DNA of 64,000 bases. Source: Peteryoungia ipomoeae. GTDB taxonomy: Bacteria > Pseudomonadota > Alphaproteobacteria > Rhizobiales > Rhizobiaceae. A program made the translations under genes and the position numbers. Each line of letters opens with the position of its first letter. Positions within the stretch are counted from its first letter, which is position 1. The notes under the pieces are model-generated. The model was not told where the DNA came from. It saw only the letters and a program-made list of their open reading frames with translations, and made no database searches. The DNA lies in the NCBI RefSeq assembly GCF_004912165.1, contig NZ_STGV01000003.1, positions 62,001 to 126,000 of the forward strand, written 5' to 3'. Positions 51,758 through 60,820 of the stretch are shown piece after piece.

Positions 51758-52448
51758 CGGCGCCATCAAGCGGCAGATGGCCGAAGCTGAGGCCGATCAC
51801 CACCGTCAGGCAAAGAGCCGTGACCAAGGCGATGGCAAAGGCGCTCAGAAAGAGAGCGACCGCCCTGCCCCAGCCGATGCCGAGGTCCCGGACGAACCAG
51901 CGGACCTGTGCCTGTCCGTACCATAGAATGGCCAGCGCTATGGCAGCGAGACCAGCGGCAAGCCAGCCGCCCTCGGCCTTGACCATCAGTGCATCCAGGC
52001 CAAGCGTTGCGACGAGTACAAAGGGTGCGGCGACATAACACTGGCTGTAGAAAGGCGGACGCAGGCTTTCACGCGTCAGGCGCAGCCCCTTGTGGCGCAG
52101 GAGCGTGACGGACATGACCAGCGGAAAAACGCTGAAAATGACGCCGCGAGCAATCAACAGATTGGCCGTCGAGGACAGTTCGCCACCGATTTCATCCGGC
52201 CGGTGCACCAGGGGCATCAGGCTTGCGAGCCCCTGGGCGATCATCAGCGTGATCAGCAGAAAGAGCGGCGGCGACAGCGTATCCTCATACTGGTCCTCCG
52301 GCCGGTCGCCGAGTTCCAGATCGGCATAGCGCATCATTGGCAGCGGACGGCTGAGCGCGCGCCAGAAGGTGAGCGGATAAAAGACCAGCCAGGAAACAAG
52401 CTCGTAGAGAAGCTCTTCGAGCGACTTCAAAAGCCTCATGAAATCCAT
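51726..52448 (-). CDS. Multi-helix membrane protein of unknown function
   Basis: 240 residues from the ATG at 52448 with GGAGAGGGA upstream. It has an N-terminal amphipathic stretch (MRLLKSLEELLYELVSWLVF) and about five helices (PLFLLITLMIAQGLASLMPL, GVIFSVFPLVMSVTLLRHKG, YVAAPFVLVATLGLDALM, AAGLAAIALAILWYGQAQV, VALFLSAFAIALVTALCL). The layout resembles Yip1-type membrane proteins, but no signature is certain. It is convergent with the bla-linked gene. Confidence 0.7.
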   Translation of the reverse strand: MDFMRLLKSLEELLYELVSWLVFYPLTFWRALSRPLPMMRYADLELGDRPEDQYEDTLSPPLFLLITLMIAQGLASLMPLVHRPDEIGGELSSTANLLIARGVIFSVFPLVMSVTLLRHKGLRLTRESLRPPFYSQCYVAAPFVLVATLGLDALMVKAEGGWLAAGLAAIALAILWYGQAQVRWFVRDLGIGWGRAVALFLSAFAIALVTALCLTVVIGLSFGHLPLDGAVSSAAGSGKG

Positions 52449-52617
52449 GCCGGTCCCTCTCCCGCCGTTGATCGATCCTTGCGAGACATAACGCATTGAA
52501 GGCGATCACGGGATTACCTTCCATGTCCTTGGCTTTAATTCCACCAGATTGCCCGGCGCTGGAGCGATCCGCTTCGGCTAGCCGCACTTCACACCCGCCG
52601 CGAGGGGCCCGGACAGA

Positions 52618-53580
52618 TCACCCCAGGGCGCGTGCCATGGCAACATAGACGGGAATGCCGACGATCAGATTGCAAGGAAAGGTGACCGCGAGCGACATGG
52701 TGAGCGGCAGGCCGACATTCACCTGTGGCAGTGCAAGGCGCACGGCGGCGGGTGCGGCGATGTAGCTTGCACTGCCTGCCAGGATGCCAAGCGCTGCCGC
52801 TGACCCCGGCGACAGACCAAGCGCCGTGCCGAGCAGCACGCCGAAGGTTCCGTTGATCAAGGCCATGACGACAGCCGAGAGCACGAGAACCGGCGTCAGA
52901 TTGCGCGACTTCAAAAGCTGCCGCGTGGCAAGCAGGCCCATATCGAGGAGGAAGAGGCAGAGCATGCCGCGGAAGCCGCCCTCGAACAGTGGTGACACCT
53001 GCGCAAAACCCTCCCGTCCGACGACAAGGCCGATCAGGAAACTGCCGGCAAGCAGCACGATCGAGCCATTTGTGAAGGCCTCCGTCATGCCATGGCCTGC
53101 GGACTTGCCCTGATCCCCTCTGGATGACTTTTCCATGCCGGAGCGCGCAAGCCAGAGACCCACCAGAATGGCCGGTGCTTCCATCAGCGCCATGACGGCA
53201 ACCATATAACCATCGGCAGGAAGACCGGCCGCCTTCAGAACCTCGATGCCGGTGACGAAGGTGACGACGGAGACGGAGCCGTAGTGGGCGGCGATGGCGC
53301 CGGCACTCAGGCGATCCAGCCGGCCGATGGCCCGCGCCACCCAGAAGACGGGAAGCGGCAACAGGAGGCTGAGCGCCACCCCGGCGAAACCGGCAGCGAC
53401 GAGATCGCCGGTAAAGCCCGTTTCCGACAGCTGCACACCGCCTTTCAGGCCGATTGCCGCCATCAGATAAAGCGCCACCGCCTTGCTGATCCCCTCGGGA
53501 ATGGCAAGGTCGCTGCGGATCAGGGCCGCCAAGGCCCCGAGCACGAAGAAGAGGATCATCGGAGAGATCAGGACATCCAT
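52618..53580 (-). CDS. SbtA-type sodium-dependent bicarbonate permease family protein
   Basis: 320 residues with about ten helices, arranged as two inverted repeats. Recognised segments: AIGLKGGVQLSETGF and AHYGSVSVVTFVTGIEVL in the first half, and LLDMGLLATRQLL, GILAGSASYIAAPAAVRLAL in the second, the paired crossover helices of SbtA/DUF897 permeases. Members import bicarbonate with sodium or are of unknown substrate in heterotrophs. The ATG at 53580 is preferred. It is divergent from a LysR regulator, the usual arrangement for these permeases. Confidence 0.88.
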   Translation of the reverse strand: MDVLISPMILFFVLGALAALIRSDLAIPEGISKAVALYLMAAIGLKGGVQLSETGFTGDLVAAGFAGVALSLLLPLPVFWVARAIGRLDRLSAGAIAAHYGSVSVVTFVTGIEVLKAAGLPADGYMVAVMALMEAPAILVGLWLARSGMEKSSRGDQGKSAGHGMTEAFTNGSIVLLAGSFLIGLVVGREGFAQVSPLFEGGFRGMLCLFLLDMGLLATRQLLKSRNLTPVLVLSAVVMALINGTFGVLLGTALGLSPGSAAALGILAGSASYIAAPAAVRLALPQVNVGLPLTMSLAVTFPCNLIVGIPVYVAMARALG

Positions 53581-53692
53581 CAATAAGACCCCGCTTGCTG
53601 GATGGGACACCATTTGTGCGGCGCGATGTAGCGGCGATGGACCGTTCTTAAAAATTCATTGTTTCGAACATTTCATTCGATAAAATAGAAGA

Positions 53693-54580
53693 ATGGCTCC
53701 GTTGAACTACAATCACCTGCGCTATTTTCGCGAAGTGGCGCGCGAGGGGAACCTGACACGCGCGGCCGAAAGGCTTGCCGTTTCGCAATCGGCGCTTTCC
53801 ACCCAGATCCGCACACTCGAAGAGAGGCTCGGCCATCCGCTGTTCGAGCGGATCGGGCGGCACCTTGTGCTGACGGAAGCGGGACGGATTGCCCTTGAGC
53901 ATGCCGACGCAATCTTTGCCGTCGGCGACGACCTTCTTGCGACACTGAAGGCCGGGACCGGAACGCGCCGGCTGCTGAAGGTCGGTGCGCTGGCGACACT
54001 TTCGCGCAATTTCCAGATCGAGTTTTTGCGGCCCTGTCTCGGGCGACCTGACATCGAGATCGTGCTTACCTCCGGCAGCCTTTCCGAGCTGCAGGGCGCG
54101 CTGAAGCAGCTCGACCTCGATGTGGTCTTGTGCAACCAGCCGCCGCAGGGGGCTGAATCCGAGGGCCTGATTGCGCAGCGGCTGGCGGAACAGCCGATCA
54201 GCCTTGTCGCTGCCCCGCTCCTCCATTGCACGGCCAGCACGCCGAAGGAGGCGCTGACGCGTCACCCCGTCATCCTGCCGACGGGCGACACGGGGCTTCG
54301 CGCCGAGTTCGACGCGCTTTGCCAGCGGCTTGGTGTCACGCCCAGCATCGTTGCCGAGGTGGATGACATGGCCATGCTGCGCCTGATGGCGCGGGAGGCG
54401 ATCGGGCTTGCGCCGCTTCCGGCGATTGTCGTTCGCGACGAGTTGCAGGCCGGCACGCTATCGGAGGTCGTGGCGCTGCCACAGATCAGCGAACGCTTCT
54501 ACGCCCTCACCATGCCACGGCAGTTTCCCAATCCGGTGGTCAGCGAACTGATCGCGGCTGCGGCCAGTTGGGCCAGCTGA
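53693..54580 (+). CDS. LysR-family transcriptional regulator
   Basis: 295 residues. The N-terminal HTH is NYNHLRYFREVAREGNLTRA and ERLAVSQSALSTQIRTLEER with LGHPLFER, close to the NhaR/CbbR-like group. The rest is the periplasmic-like effector domain. It is divergent from the SbtA-like permease; the 112-bp gap is AT-rich (ATTCATTGTTTCGAACATTT), with a TTCGAA core and LysR-type half-sites. Regulation of the permease is likely. Confidence 0.93.
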   Translation: MAPLNYNHLRYFREVAREGNLTRAAERLAVSQSALSTQIRTLEERLGHPLFERIGRHLVLTEAGRIALEHADAIFAVGDDLLATLKAGTGTRRLLKVGALATLSRNFQIEFLRPCLGRPDIEIVLTSGSLSELQGALKQLDLDVVLCNQPPQGAESEGLIAQRLAEQPISLVAAPLLHCTASTPKEALTRHPVILPTGDTGLRAEFDALCQRLGVTPSIVAEVDDMAMLRLMAREAIGLAPLPAIVVRDELQAGTLSEVVALPQISERFYALTMPRQFPNPVVSELIAAAASWAS

Positions 54581-54697
54581 CGGCAAAGGCAGGCCAGAAA
54601 ATTGGCGGAACCGACGCGGCGTCCAGGGGTTGTCCCAGCGCAACCATGCGCTGCCTTCCGCATCCGGCGGGCGGGCGCCCAGACAGAGGAGACCTCC

Positions 54698-55102
54698 ATG
54701 AACCTTCCGCAGAACACCATTGTCGCTGTCGCAGACGGCGAGAAGCTGGCGCTGTTTCAGAACGAAGGCCAAGGCCTCAACATCAAGCTCAAGGCACTGC
54801 CGGTCGATGACGTCGATGCCTCCAAGCACCCTTCCGGCAGCCGGCATCCGTCCAGCGCCGCCAATCCCTCCGACGATCTGCAGGAAGAAGACGCCTTCGG
54901 CAGCGGTGTGACAGACATGCTGAACCGGCAAGTGCTCGACGGCAAGATCGAAAACCTCGTCATCATTGCTGCCCCACGCACGCTGGGTGAAATGCGCAAG
55001 GCCTATCACAAGGCGCTGTCGGCGGTTCTCGTCAAGGAACTGGACAAGGATCTGACGGGACACTCCATTCCCGAGATCGAAAAGGCGCTGGAAGCAGCCT
55101 GA
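54698..55102 (+). CDS. Host attachment protein family (PF10116 type)
   Basis: 134 residues with AGAGGAG upstream. The family pattern: NTIVAVADGEKLALFQNEGQG, then a polar middle region (HPSGSRHPSSAANPSDD), KIENLVIIAAPRTLGEMRKAYH and a final helix with LTGHSIPEIEKAL. Related proteins were first tied to attachment to host plants in Agrobacterium-type bacteria and later to translation-factor-like folds. It stands alone between the LysR gene and a strong terminator. Confidence 0.88.
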   Translation: MNLPQNTIVAVADGEKLALFQNEGQGLNIKLKALPVDDVDASKHPSGSRHPSSAANPSDDLQEEDAFGSGVTDMLNRQVLDGKIENLVIIAAPRTLGEMRKAYHKALSAVLVKELDKDLTGHSIPEIEKALEAA

Positions 55103-55113
55103 CGCGAACAAAC

Positions 55114-55147
55114 AAAAGCCCCGCCGGAACCGTCCGGCGGGGCTTTT
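55114..55147. terminator. Bidirectional rho-independent terminator
   Basis: AAAAGCCCCGCCGGA (55114-55128) and TCCGGCGGGGCTTTT (55133-55147) form a perfect 15-bp stem with loop ACCG. T-tracts on both strands serve the convergent host-attachment and L,D-transpeptidase genes. Confidence 0.93.
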
Positions 55148-55175
55148 CAAACTGTGCTGCGATGGCGCGTGGCGG

Positions 55176-55889
55176 TTACTGGCGAACGATGATCTTTGCC
55201 TTGGTCGGCACGCGCTCGTAAAGGTCGATGATGTCCTGGTTCATCAGGCGCACGCAGCCCGACGAGACCGCCTTGCCGATGGAGAACCATTCCGGCGAAC
55301 CGTGCAGGCGGTAGATCGTGTCTTTGCCATCCTTGAAGATGTAAAGCGCGCGGGCACCGAGCGGATTGTCGAGACCGCCGGGCTTGCCGCCGTTACGGGC
55401 AGAATACTGCTCAAGCTCGGGCTGGCGGGCGATCATCTCATCCGGCGGCGTCCACTTCGGCCACTTCTGACGCCACTGGATGACGCCAACACCGCCCCAG
55501 GAAAAGCCGTCGCGACCGATGCCGACGCCGTAGCGCATGGCAGTGCCGCCGCGCTCGACGAGATAGAGGAAGCGGTTCGGCGTGTCGACGACGATGGTGC
55601 CGGGGGCCTCGCCGGTCGGATCGACCACCTGCTGGCGGTAGAAGCGCGACGGGATCTTCCAGTAGGGCACTGCGGGGATGACGTAGCCGCCGTCATAGAC
55701 CTCGCCATACATTGCGTCGAGTTCCGGCGTGCGCCCGCTTTCGGCTGCAGGTGCCGGGGTTACCGGGCCGTCAAGACGGACACCCGGCGGGAGCGGACGC
55801 GATGTGGTGCAGCTTGCCAAAGCGGCTGCGGCGCCGATGCCCGTCATAGACAGAAGGGAGCGGCGGGTCAGAAAGGTGGAAGAAGACAT
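55176..55889 (-). CDS. L,D-transpeptidase (YkuD), copy 1
   Basis: 237 residues. The N-terminus has a Tat-like twin Arg and a possible lipobox (TRRSLLSM, LASC), placing it in the cell envelope. The YkuD catalytic motif is HGSPEWFSIGKAVSSGCVRL with the nucleophile Cys in SSGCVR and the upstream His. Such enzymes make 3-3 cross-links in peptidoglycan or attach proteins to it. Rhizobiales use many of them for polar growth. It is next to a paralogue at 56051. Confidence 0.94.
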   Translation of the reverse strand: MSSSTFLTRRSLLSMTGIGAAAALASCTTSRPLPPGVRLDGPVTPAPAAESGRTPELDAMYGEVYDGGYVIPAVPYWKIPSRFYRQQVVDPTGEAPGTIVVDTPNRFLYLVERGGTAMRYGVGIGRDGFSWGGVGVIQWRQKWPKWTPPDEMIARQPELEQYSARNGGKPGGLDNPLGARALYIFKDGKDTIYRLHGSPEWFSIGKAVSSGCVRLMNQDIIDLYERVPTKAKIIVRQ

Positions 55890-56050
55890 GAAAGTTGAGG
55901 TTTCCTGTAAGCGAAAGCAGCGGAACCATGACGCATCAATGGCGAAAATGTTCCAGGGATGGTGCGATGCAAACAGGAAAGGGTGGGTTAACGCAACCGC
56001 ACGGCGCCTTCACTTTTTAGGGAGAGGCACCCGAGCGCGAGGGAGTGTCG

Positions 56051-56878
56051 CTATATGACAACAATCGGTGTCTTGTCGGGCACACGTTCAAACAAATCGA
56101 TGACATCCTGGTTGAACATGCGCACGCAGCCCGACGAGGTGGATTTGCCGACGGACTGCCAGTCCGGTGTGCCATGCACGCGGTACAGCGTGTCCTTGCC
56201 ATTCTGGTAGATGTAGAGCGCCCGCGCGCCCAGCGGATTGTTGAGGCCCGCCACCAGACCGCCGCGATCCGCAGCAACCGTGCGCAAGCTCGGATTGCGC
56301 TCGACCATATCTTTGGTGGGGGTCCAGTGCGGCCACTTCGCCTTGCGCGCGACGACGCCGCGGCCCGACCAGCCAAAGCCTTCGCTGCCAAGACCAACAC
56401 CATAGCGGATGGCCTTGCCGTTGGCCTGCACGAGATAAAGGTAATGCGCCCTGGTATCGACCACGATGGTGCCGGGGGCCTCCGTCGTCTGATAGTCGAC
56501 ATCGTGACGCAGACTGTCGGTACGCACCCGATCGAGCGGAATGGCCGGTATCGTGTGCCCCTCATCGACAATCTGGCTATAGATCACCCGATGCAACGGA
56601 TTGGAGACCGGCAGGCCATAGGTCTGGTGAAATTGCGTCTGATACAGGTTCTTGCGCACCGGTGCGCGCTGGTCTGCGGCCGGCGGCGTGCGGGCCGGAT
56701 CATACCAGACGGGTGCGACCTCGTCCTGAAAGACATCGATGTTCATCCGACTGGTATCCTGCACCAGGATGCAGCCGGACAGGGTTGCCATCATGACCGC
56801 GCCGAGACCGAAGCCGGCGAGATGCCGCATCCGGACCAAGGACTTTTCCGCTTTGAAAGCGCTCAACTGATTGGGCAT
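56051..56878 (-). CDS. L,D-transpeptidase (YkuD), copy 2
   Basis: 275 residues from ATG 56878 (ATG 56830 and GTG 56893 are alternatives). A signal/lipobox is plausible (GAVMMATLSGC). The catalytic block HGTPDWQSVGKSTSSGCVRM matches copy 1 almost residue for residue, as do PGTIVVDT, YGVGLGSEGFGWSG and NNPLGARALYIYQNGKDTLY. The 60 extra N-terminal residues (DVFQDEVAPVWYDPARTPPA) are absent in copy 1. A tandem duplication with N-terminal change is likely. Confidence 0.93.
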   Translation of the reverse strand: MPNQLSAFKAEKSLVRMRHLAGFGLGAVMMATLSGCILVQDTSRMNIDVFQDEVAPVWYDPARTPPAADQRAPVRKNLYQTQFHQTYGLPVSNPLHRVIYSQIVDEGHTIPAIPLDRVRTDSLRHDVDYQTTEAPGTIVVDTRAHYLYLVQANGKAIRYGVGLGSEGFGWSGRGVVARKAKWPHWTPTKDMVERNPSLRTVAADRGGLVAGLNNPLGARALYIYQNGKDTLYRVHGTPDWQSVGKSTSSGCVRMFNQDVIDLFERVPDKTPIVVI

Positions 56879-57019
56879 GCCACACCGATTCACACTGACG
56901 TCGTTAGCGGCATGCTGTCAGGCGCGGCTGGCGCGAAGCTTATGGCCGGCACGTTTTGTCGATGGAATAGCGGCCTTGCGATGCGCGCAACGACAGGGCC
57001 GGAAAGCCGCAAGAGAACA

Positions 57020-57067
57020 AAAAGACCCGACCGGCATCCCCTCCCCCGAGAAAATGCCGGTCGGTCG
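57020..57067 (-). terminator. Rho-independent terminator of the small membrane protein gene
   Basis: CCGACCGGCAT (57027-57037) and ATGCCGGTCGG (57054-57064) form an 11-bp stem; on the minus strand the stem is followed by GTCTTTTTG. It lies about 80 bp after the gene ending at 57145. Confidence 0.8.
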
Positions 57068-57144
57068 TCACGGGGCGGTGTCCTGCCGGTCAGCCCATCT
57101 CAGGCTGCCACAAGCCTACCCCCCGCGCCGAAAGAGAACCAGGG

Positions 57145-57348
57145 TCAGACCGCGTTCGGTCCATTCAGCTCGTTGTAGATCTTGCGACCGAGAACCGCTG
57201 CGATCGGCACCGCGATCAGCAGACCTGCGACGAAAGCGCCAGCAATCTGCCAGGCTTCGCGCATATCAAGCGTCAGAACCGCAATGACGGCAGAACCGGC
57301 AACAGCGCTGGCAATGAGAATATAGAGGACAATGGCAAGCCTGATCAT
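57145..57348 (-). CDS. Small two-helix membrane protein
   Basis: 67 residues from the ATG at 57348 with GGAG upstream. Two hydrophobic helices (RLAIVLYILIASAVAGSAVI and GAFVAGLLIAVPIAAVLG) are joined by a short acidic loop (DMREAW), with a charged C-terminus. Not recognised. It has its own terminator and is followed by nothing on its strand before the second transpeptidase gene. Confidence 0.65.
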   Translation of the reverse strand: MIRLAIVLYILIASAVAGSAVIAVLTLDMREAWQIAGAFVAGLLIAVPIAAVLGRKIYNELNGPNAV

Positions 57349-57718
57349 GGCTGATCTCCAGACGATCGTTATGTTGCTCCAACCATAGCACTGCCGGGAA
57401 AATGCCAGTTGATCTGGCTCAAATGATCCGCAAGACGGCACTAGACCAAAGGCTAATGAAGCGCCGCTGGTGCTGCCGGCCATCACCCGCACATCGAAAC
57501 AGCCTGTTGCAGGGCCACAGTCTTCCGCCACAAAGCTCTGAAAATGCTAACTTTTCCTGCCGTGCTCGCGGGTCTCGCCTTGCCTTTCGCTTCGGCGCGC
57601 CAGGCCAGCAACACGGCCGGAGAGGTTATCTTCATATAAACCAATATTAGGTAGAGATGTATTTCCTGTTTCTATTTCACCCCCAAGGTGCTTAGCTCAA
57701 GTAAACTCAACCCATTGG
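57349..57718. other. Gene-free interval
   Basis: 370 bp between divergent genes. No credible ORF. An AT-rich stretch near 57630-57700 probably carries the promoter of the GAF-GGDEF-EAL gene. No hairpin or riboswitch was recognised. Confidence 0.35.
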
Positions 57719-59560
57719 ATGAAAATGCTGCTTTCGACGCAGAACACCATTCTGGAGATGACCGCCAAGGGACGTCCCATTGGCGAAATCGTCGATTATC
57801 TGTGTCGCGCCGTGGAAGCGATGGCAGACGATGTGGTGAGCTCGGTACTGCTGCTGGACAGTGAAAACCGGCTGCGACACCTTGGCGGCCCATCGCTGCC
57901 GCTGCACTATTGCCAGGCGATCGACGGGACGCAGATCGGGCCTGGCATCGGCTCCTGCGGCACGGCGGCGTTCACGGGCAAGGCGGTCGAAGTGACCGAT
58001 ATCGAGACGCATCCCTATTGGGCCTTGTACAAATCTCTGGCGTTGCCGCTTGGCCTGATGGCCTGCTGGTCGACGCCAATCATCGCATCCGGCAGGGTTC
58101 TCGGGACCTTTGCCTTCTACTATCGCACCCCGCGCGGCCCCTCAGACCTTGAGCGTATGCTGGTCGAAGCCTGCGTCCACCTCTGCGCCATCGCCATAGA
58201 GCGCGACCAGCGCAGAGCAGAACAGCAGCGACTGGCCGAAATCGATGCCCTGACGGGCCTGCCGAACCGCAGCCGCTTCAATGGAGCGCTTGCCAGTGTG
58301 GCGCGCACCGAACCGAACTGGGCTCTTGTTCTGCTCGATGTCGACAATCTCAAGATGGTCAACGACACATTCGGCCACGCGGCGGGAGACGACCTGATCC
58401 GAACCGTCGGTCATCGCCTGGCGAGTGTCTGCGCGCCAGGCACGGCGTTCCGCCTGGGTGGCGACGAGTTTGCCATCATCATCGCCTGCGCCGAGACCAC
58501 GGAGCCCGAGGCGCTGGCAGCCGCAGTGATTGACAGCATCTCATCACCGGCCGATTGCGCCGGCCACGTCATCTTTCCCAAGGCGACCCTTGGTGGTGCC
58601 CGCGCAGACGGGGAACGCAGCCCCGAACAGGTGCGCCAGAACGCCGACTATGCGCTCTACGACGCCAAGGAGACCGCGCGCGGCCGCTTCGTGGAATTCG
58701 TGCCGGGCCACGGCAGCGCCATCATCCGGCGCTTTCGCTCCGTGCGCGACGTCGACGAAGCCTTGCGCGACGACCGCATCGACACGTTTTACCAGCCGGT
58801 GATCTCCCTTTCCAACGGACGCATCCTGGGATTTGAGGCGCTCTGCCGAATGACCACGCCCGAGGGGCACATCATCGAGGCGCAGCAGTTTCAAGAGGCG
58901 ATGAAAGACGCTCATATCGCCATCGAAATCACCAATCGCATGCTGGACAGGATTGGAAAGGATGTCCGGCAATGGCAATCGGAGGCCTTGGCCTATGGCA
59001 CGATTGGCATCAATCTGACGGCCGCGGATTTTTATCGCGGCGGCCTGACTGAGCGCATCAAGGCCGTCTGTCTGCAGTGTGGGATCAAGCCAGAGAGCTT
59101 TGTCGCCGAGGTCAGCGAAAGCGTCTATCTCGCCCGCAAGGACGGGATCGTGGCCGATGAAATCAGCCTGCTCAGGCAGGAAGGTTTCAGGGTCGCGCTC
59201 GATGATTTCGGCACCGGCTTTGCCTCCCTGACCCAGCTGATGACCGTGCCGGTGGACATGATCAAGATCGAGCGGTCTTTCGTGCAAAGGCTCTTCCAGG
59301 CAGGCGGTGGCAGTGTTGTGACCCGTGGCCTGCTCGAGATCGCCAATGGGCTTGGGATCGACGTGATTGCCGAGGGGATCGAGACCCCCGACCAGGCCGA
59401 TCAGCTTTCGCAACTCACCTGCACGGCCGGCCAGGGCTACTTCTTCGCGCGGCCGATGGCCCGCGATCAGGTGCGCCTGCTGCTCAATGAAGGCAAGGGA
59501 TTTCACCTGGCCTGGAAAGCGACCGTGGAGCAGTCCGTCGCGGAGCGGCTGTTCGCCTGA
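57719..59560 (+). CDS. GAF-GGDEF-EAL bifunctional c-di-GMP enzyme
   Basis: 613 residues (start 57719 or 57725). A GAF-like sensor covers about 10-155, containing GPGIGSCGTAAFTGKAVEVTD and CWSTPIIASGRVLGTFAFYY. GGDEF has the metal Asp in VLLDVDNLKMVND and intact GGDEF (247-251), but no RxxD inhibitory site precedes it. EAL has E373-A-L, Asn in GINLTAADF, EVSES, the intact DDFGTG and AEGIET, so phosphodiesterase activity is likely. KIE replaces KID. No transmembrane segments. The GAF domain may switch the net activity. Confidence 0.93.
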   Translation: MKMLLSTQNTILEMTAKGRPIGEIVDYLCRAVEAMADDVVSSVLLLDSENRLRHLGGPSLPLHYCQAIDGTQIGPGIGSCGTAAFTGKAVEVTDIETHPYWALYKSLALPLGLMACWSTPIIASGRVLGTFAFYYRTPRGPSDLERMLVEACVHLCAIAIERDQRRAEQQRLAEIDALTGLPNRSRFNGALASVARTEPNWALVLLDVDNLKMVNDTFGHAAGDDLIRTVGHRLASVCAPGTAFRLGGDEFAIIIACAETTEPEALAAAVIDSISSPADCAGHVIFPKATLGGARADGERSPEQVRQNADYALYDAKETARGRFVEFVPGHGSAIIRRFRSVRDVDEALRDDRIDTFYQPVISLSNGRILGFEALCRMTTPEGHIIEAQQFQEAMKDAHIAIEITNRMLDRIGKDVRQWQSEALAYGTIGINLTAADFYRGGLTERIKAVCLQCGIKPESFVAEVSESVYLARKDGIVADEISLLRQEGFRVALDDFGTGFASLTQLMTVPVDMIKIERSFVQRLFQAGGGSVVTRGLLEIANGLGIDVIAEGIETPDQADQLSQLTCTAGQGYFFARPMARDQVRLLLNEGKGFHLAWKATVEQSVAERLFA

Positions 59561-59679
59561 GCTCTCTGCCGCCTCCCCTGCAAGCCATCAGAAAATTTCA
59601 TCGCATCTTCACCGCTGCACGCCTTTTTTCGCCACGGCTTCTCCTTTAGCGTCCCGGCTCAACCCACGGGAGAACTGGC

Positions 59680-60339
59680 ATGCTGAAGATCTATGGCGTC
59701 TACAAATCGCGCGCGACACGCATTCTCTGGCTGGTGGAGGAGCTGGGCATTCCCTTCGAGCTGGTACCGGTTCTCCAGGCTTACAAACTTGCGGACCCGA
59801 TGGCGCCGGATGTGCGCATCAATACCCGTTCGCCGGAGTTTCTTGCCGTCAATCCGATGGGCAGCATTCCGACGATCGACGACGATGGACTGGTGCTGAA
59901 CGAATCGCTGGCGCAGACGCTGTATGTGGCAAAGAAGCACGGCGGGCCTCTGGCGCCGAAAGAAGTCGTTGAAGACGCGCAGATGATGCAATGGACGCTC
60001 TTTGCCGCGACCTCCATCGAGACCGATGCGCTGAAGATTTCCATGGCAAACACCGAAGGTCGCCTGACGACGGAAGCCGGTCAGGCCGAGGCCAAGGCGC
60101 TCGCCCGCATTCTGAGCCGCGCCTTTGGCGTGCTGGAGCATCATTTCGCCACGCATAGCCACCTCGTCGGCGAGCGATTCACCGTGGCCGATATCAATGT
60201 TGCAGAGATCGTACGCTATGCGCAGGCCTTCCAACCACTTTTCGACGCGCACCCGAAAACGGCTGAATGGCTGAACCGCATGCAGGCCCGCCCCGGCTTC
60301 AAGTCCATGTGGGAAAAGCGCTTGGCCGAGGTGGAGTAA
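59680..60339 (+). CDS. Glutathione S-transferase family protein
   Basis: 219 residues. N-domain: KIYGVYKSRATRILWLVEEL, then NPMGSIPTIDDDGLVLNESLA with the cis-Pro and the E-S glutathione-binding residues. C-domain: FTVADINVAEIVRYAQAF with the conserved Asp. This is a bacterial beta/theta-like GST, with Ser in SRATRI where the catalytic residue lies. It has CGGGAGAA before the ATG, and no obvious operon partner. Confidence 0.93.
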   Translation: MLKIYGVYKSRATRILWLVEELGIPFELVPVLQAYKLADPMAPDVRINTRSPEFLAVNPMGSIPTIDDDGLVLNESLAQTLYVAKKHGGPLAPKEVVEDAQMMQWTLFAATSIETDALKISMANTEGRLTTEAGQAEAKALARILSRAFGVLEHHFATHSHLVGERFTVADINVAEIVRYAQAFQPLFDAHPKTAEWLNRMQARPGFKSMWEKRLAEVE

Positions 60340-60457
60340 GGCGGGGCGTCGTCCCCTTGATGCATGCGTAAACCCGTAGCATTCTGCAGCCATAAAGTGT
60401 GAAACGCTGCGGGGCTTGCAATCGCACCGCATGAGGTTTACCGTGTAAGGTGTCCTG

Positions 60458-60820
60458 GTGCCATCTAGGAAGATTGTCGAGGCATATTTCTACGTATCCA
60501 GCTCCGGAAAGCGTCCGGTGCGGGACTGGTTGATGGCGCTTAGTGTGAATGACCGGAGGACCATTGGCGAAGATATCGCGACGCTCGAGTATTGCTGGCC
60601 TGTAGGAATGCCGAAATGTGCCGCCATCTCTGGCGTGAAAGGTCTTTTCGAAATCCGTTCGTCGCTTGAGCACGGGCGTATCGCCCGCGTCTTCTTCACC
60701 ATGGTCCAGGGACGTATGGTTCTTCTGCATGGCTTTGAGAAGAAGACACAGAAGGCACCGACAAAGGAACTGACAATCGCAATCACACGCATGAAGGAAG
60801 TATCGCGACATGGCGCATGA
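60458..60820 (+). CDS. HigB/RelE-like toxin (phage Gp49-like, DUF891)
   Basis: 120 residues from a GTG. The family pattern: VEAYFYVSSSGKRPVRDWLM, then IGEDIATLEYCWPVGMPKCA, SGVKGLFEIRSSLEHGRIAR, MVLLHGFEKKTQKAPTKEL and a terminal helix with Arg/Lys. The GLFEIR and FEKKTQK motifs are typical of Gp49-like HigB toxins, which cut mRNA on the ribosome. It overlaps the XRE gene by 11 nt. Confidence 0.9.
   Translation: MPSRKIVEAYFYVSSSGKRPVRDWLMALSVNDRRTIGEDIATLEYCWPVGMPKCAAISGVKGLFEIRSSLEHGRIARVFFTMVQGRMVLLHGFEKKTQKAPTKELTIAITRMKEVSRHGA

Noticed and set aside
53640..53692. TTCGAA core as a definite LysR operator
   Set aside because: The symmetry is short, and an AT-rich gap gives many such matches by chance; mentioned only as context.
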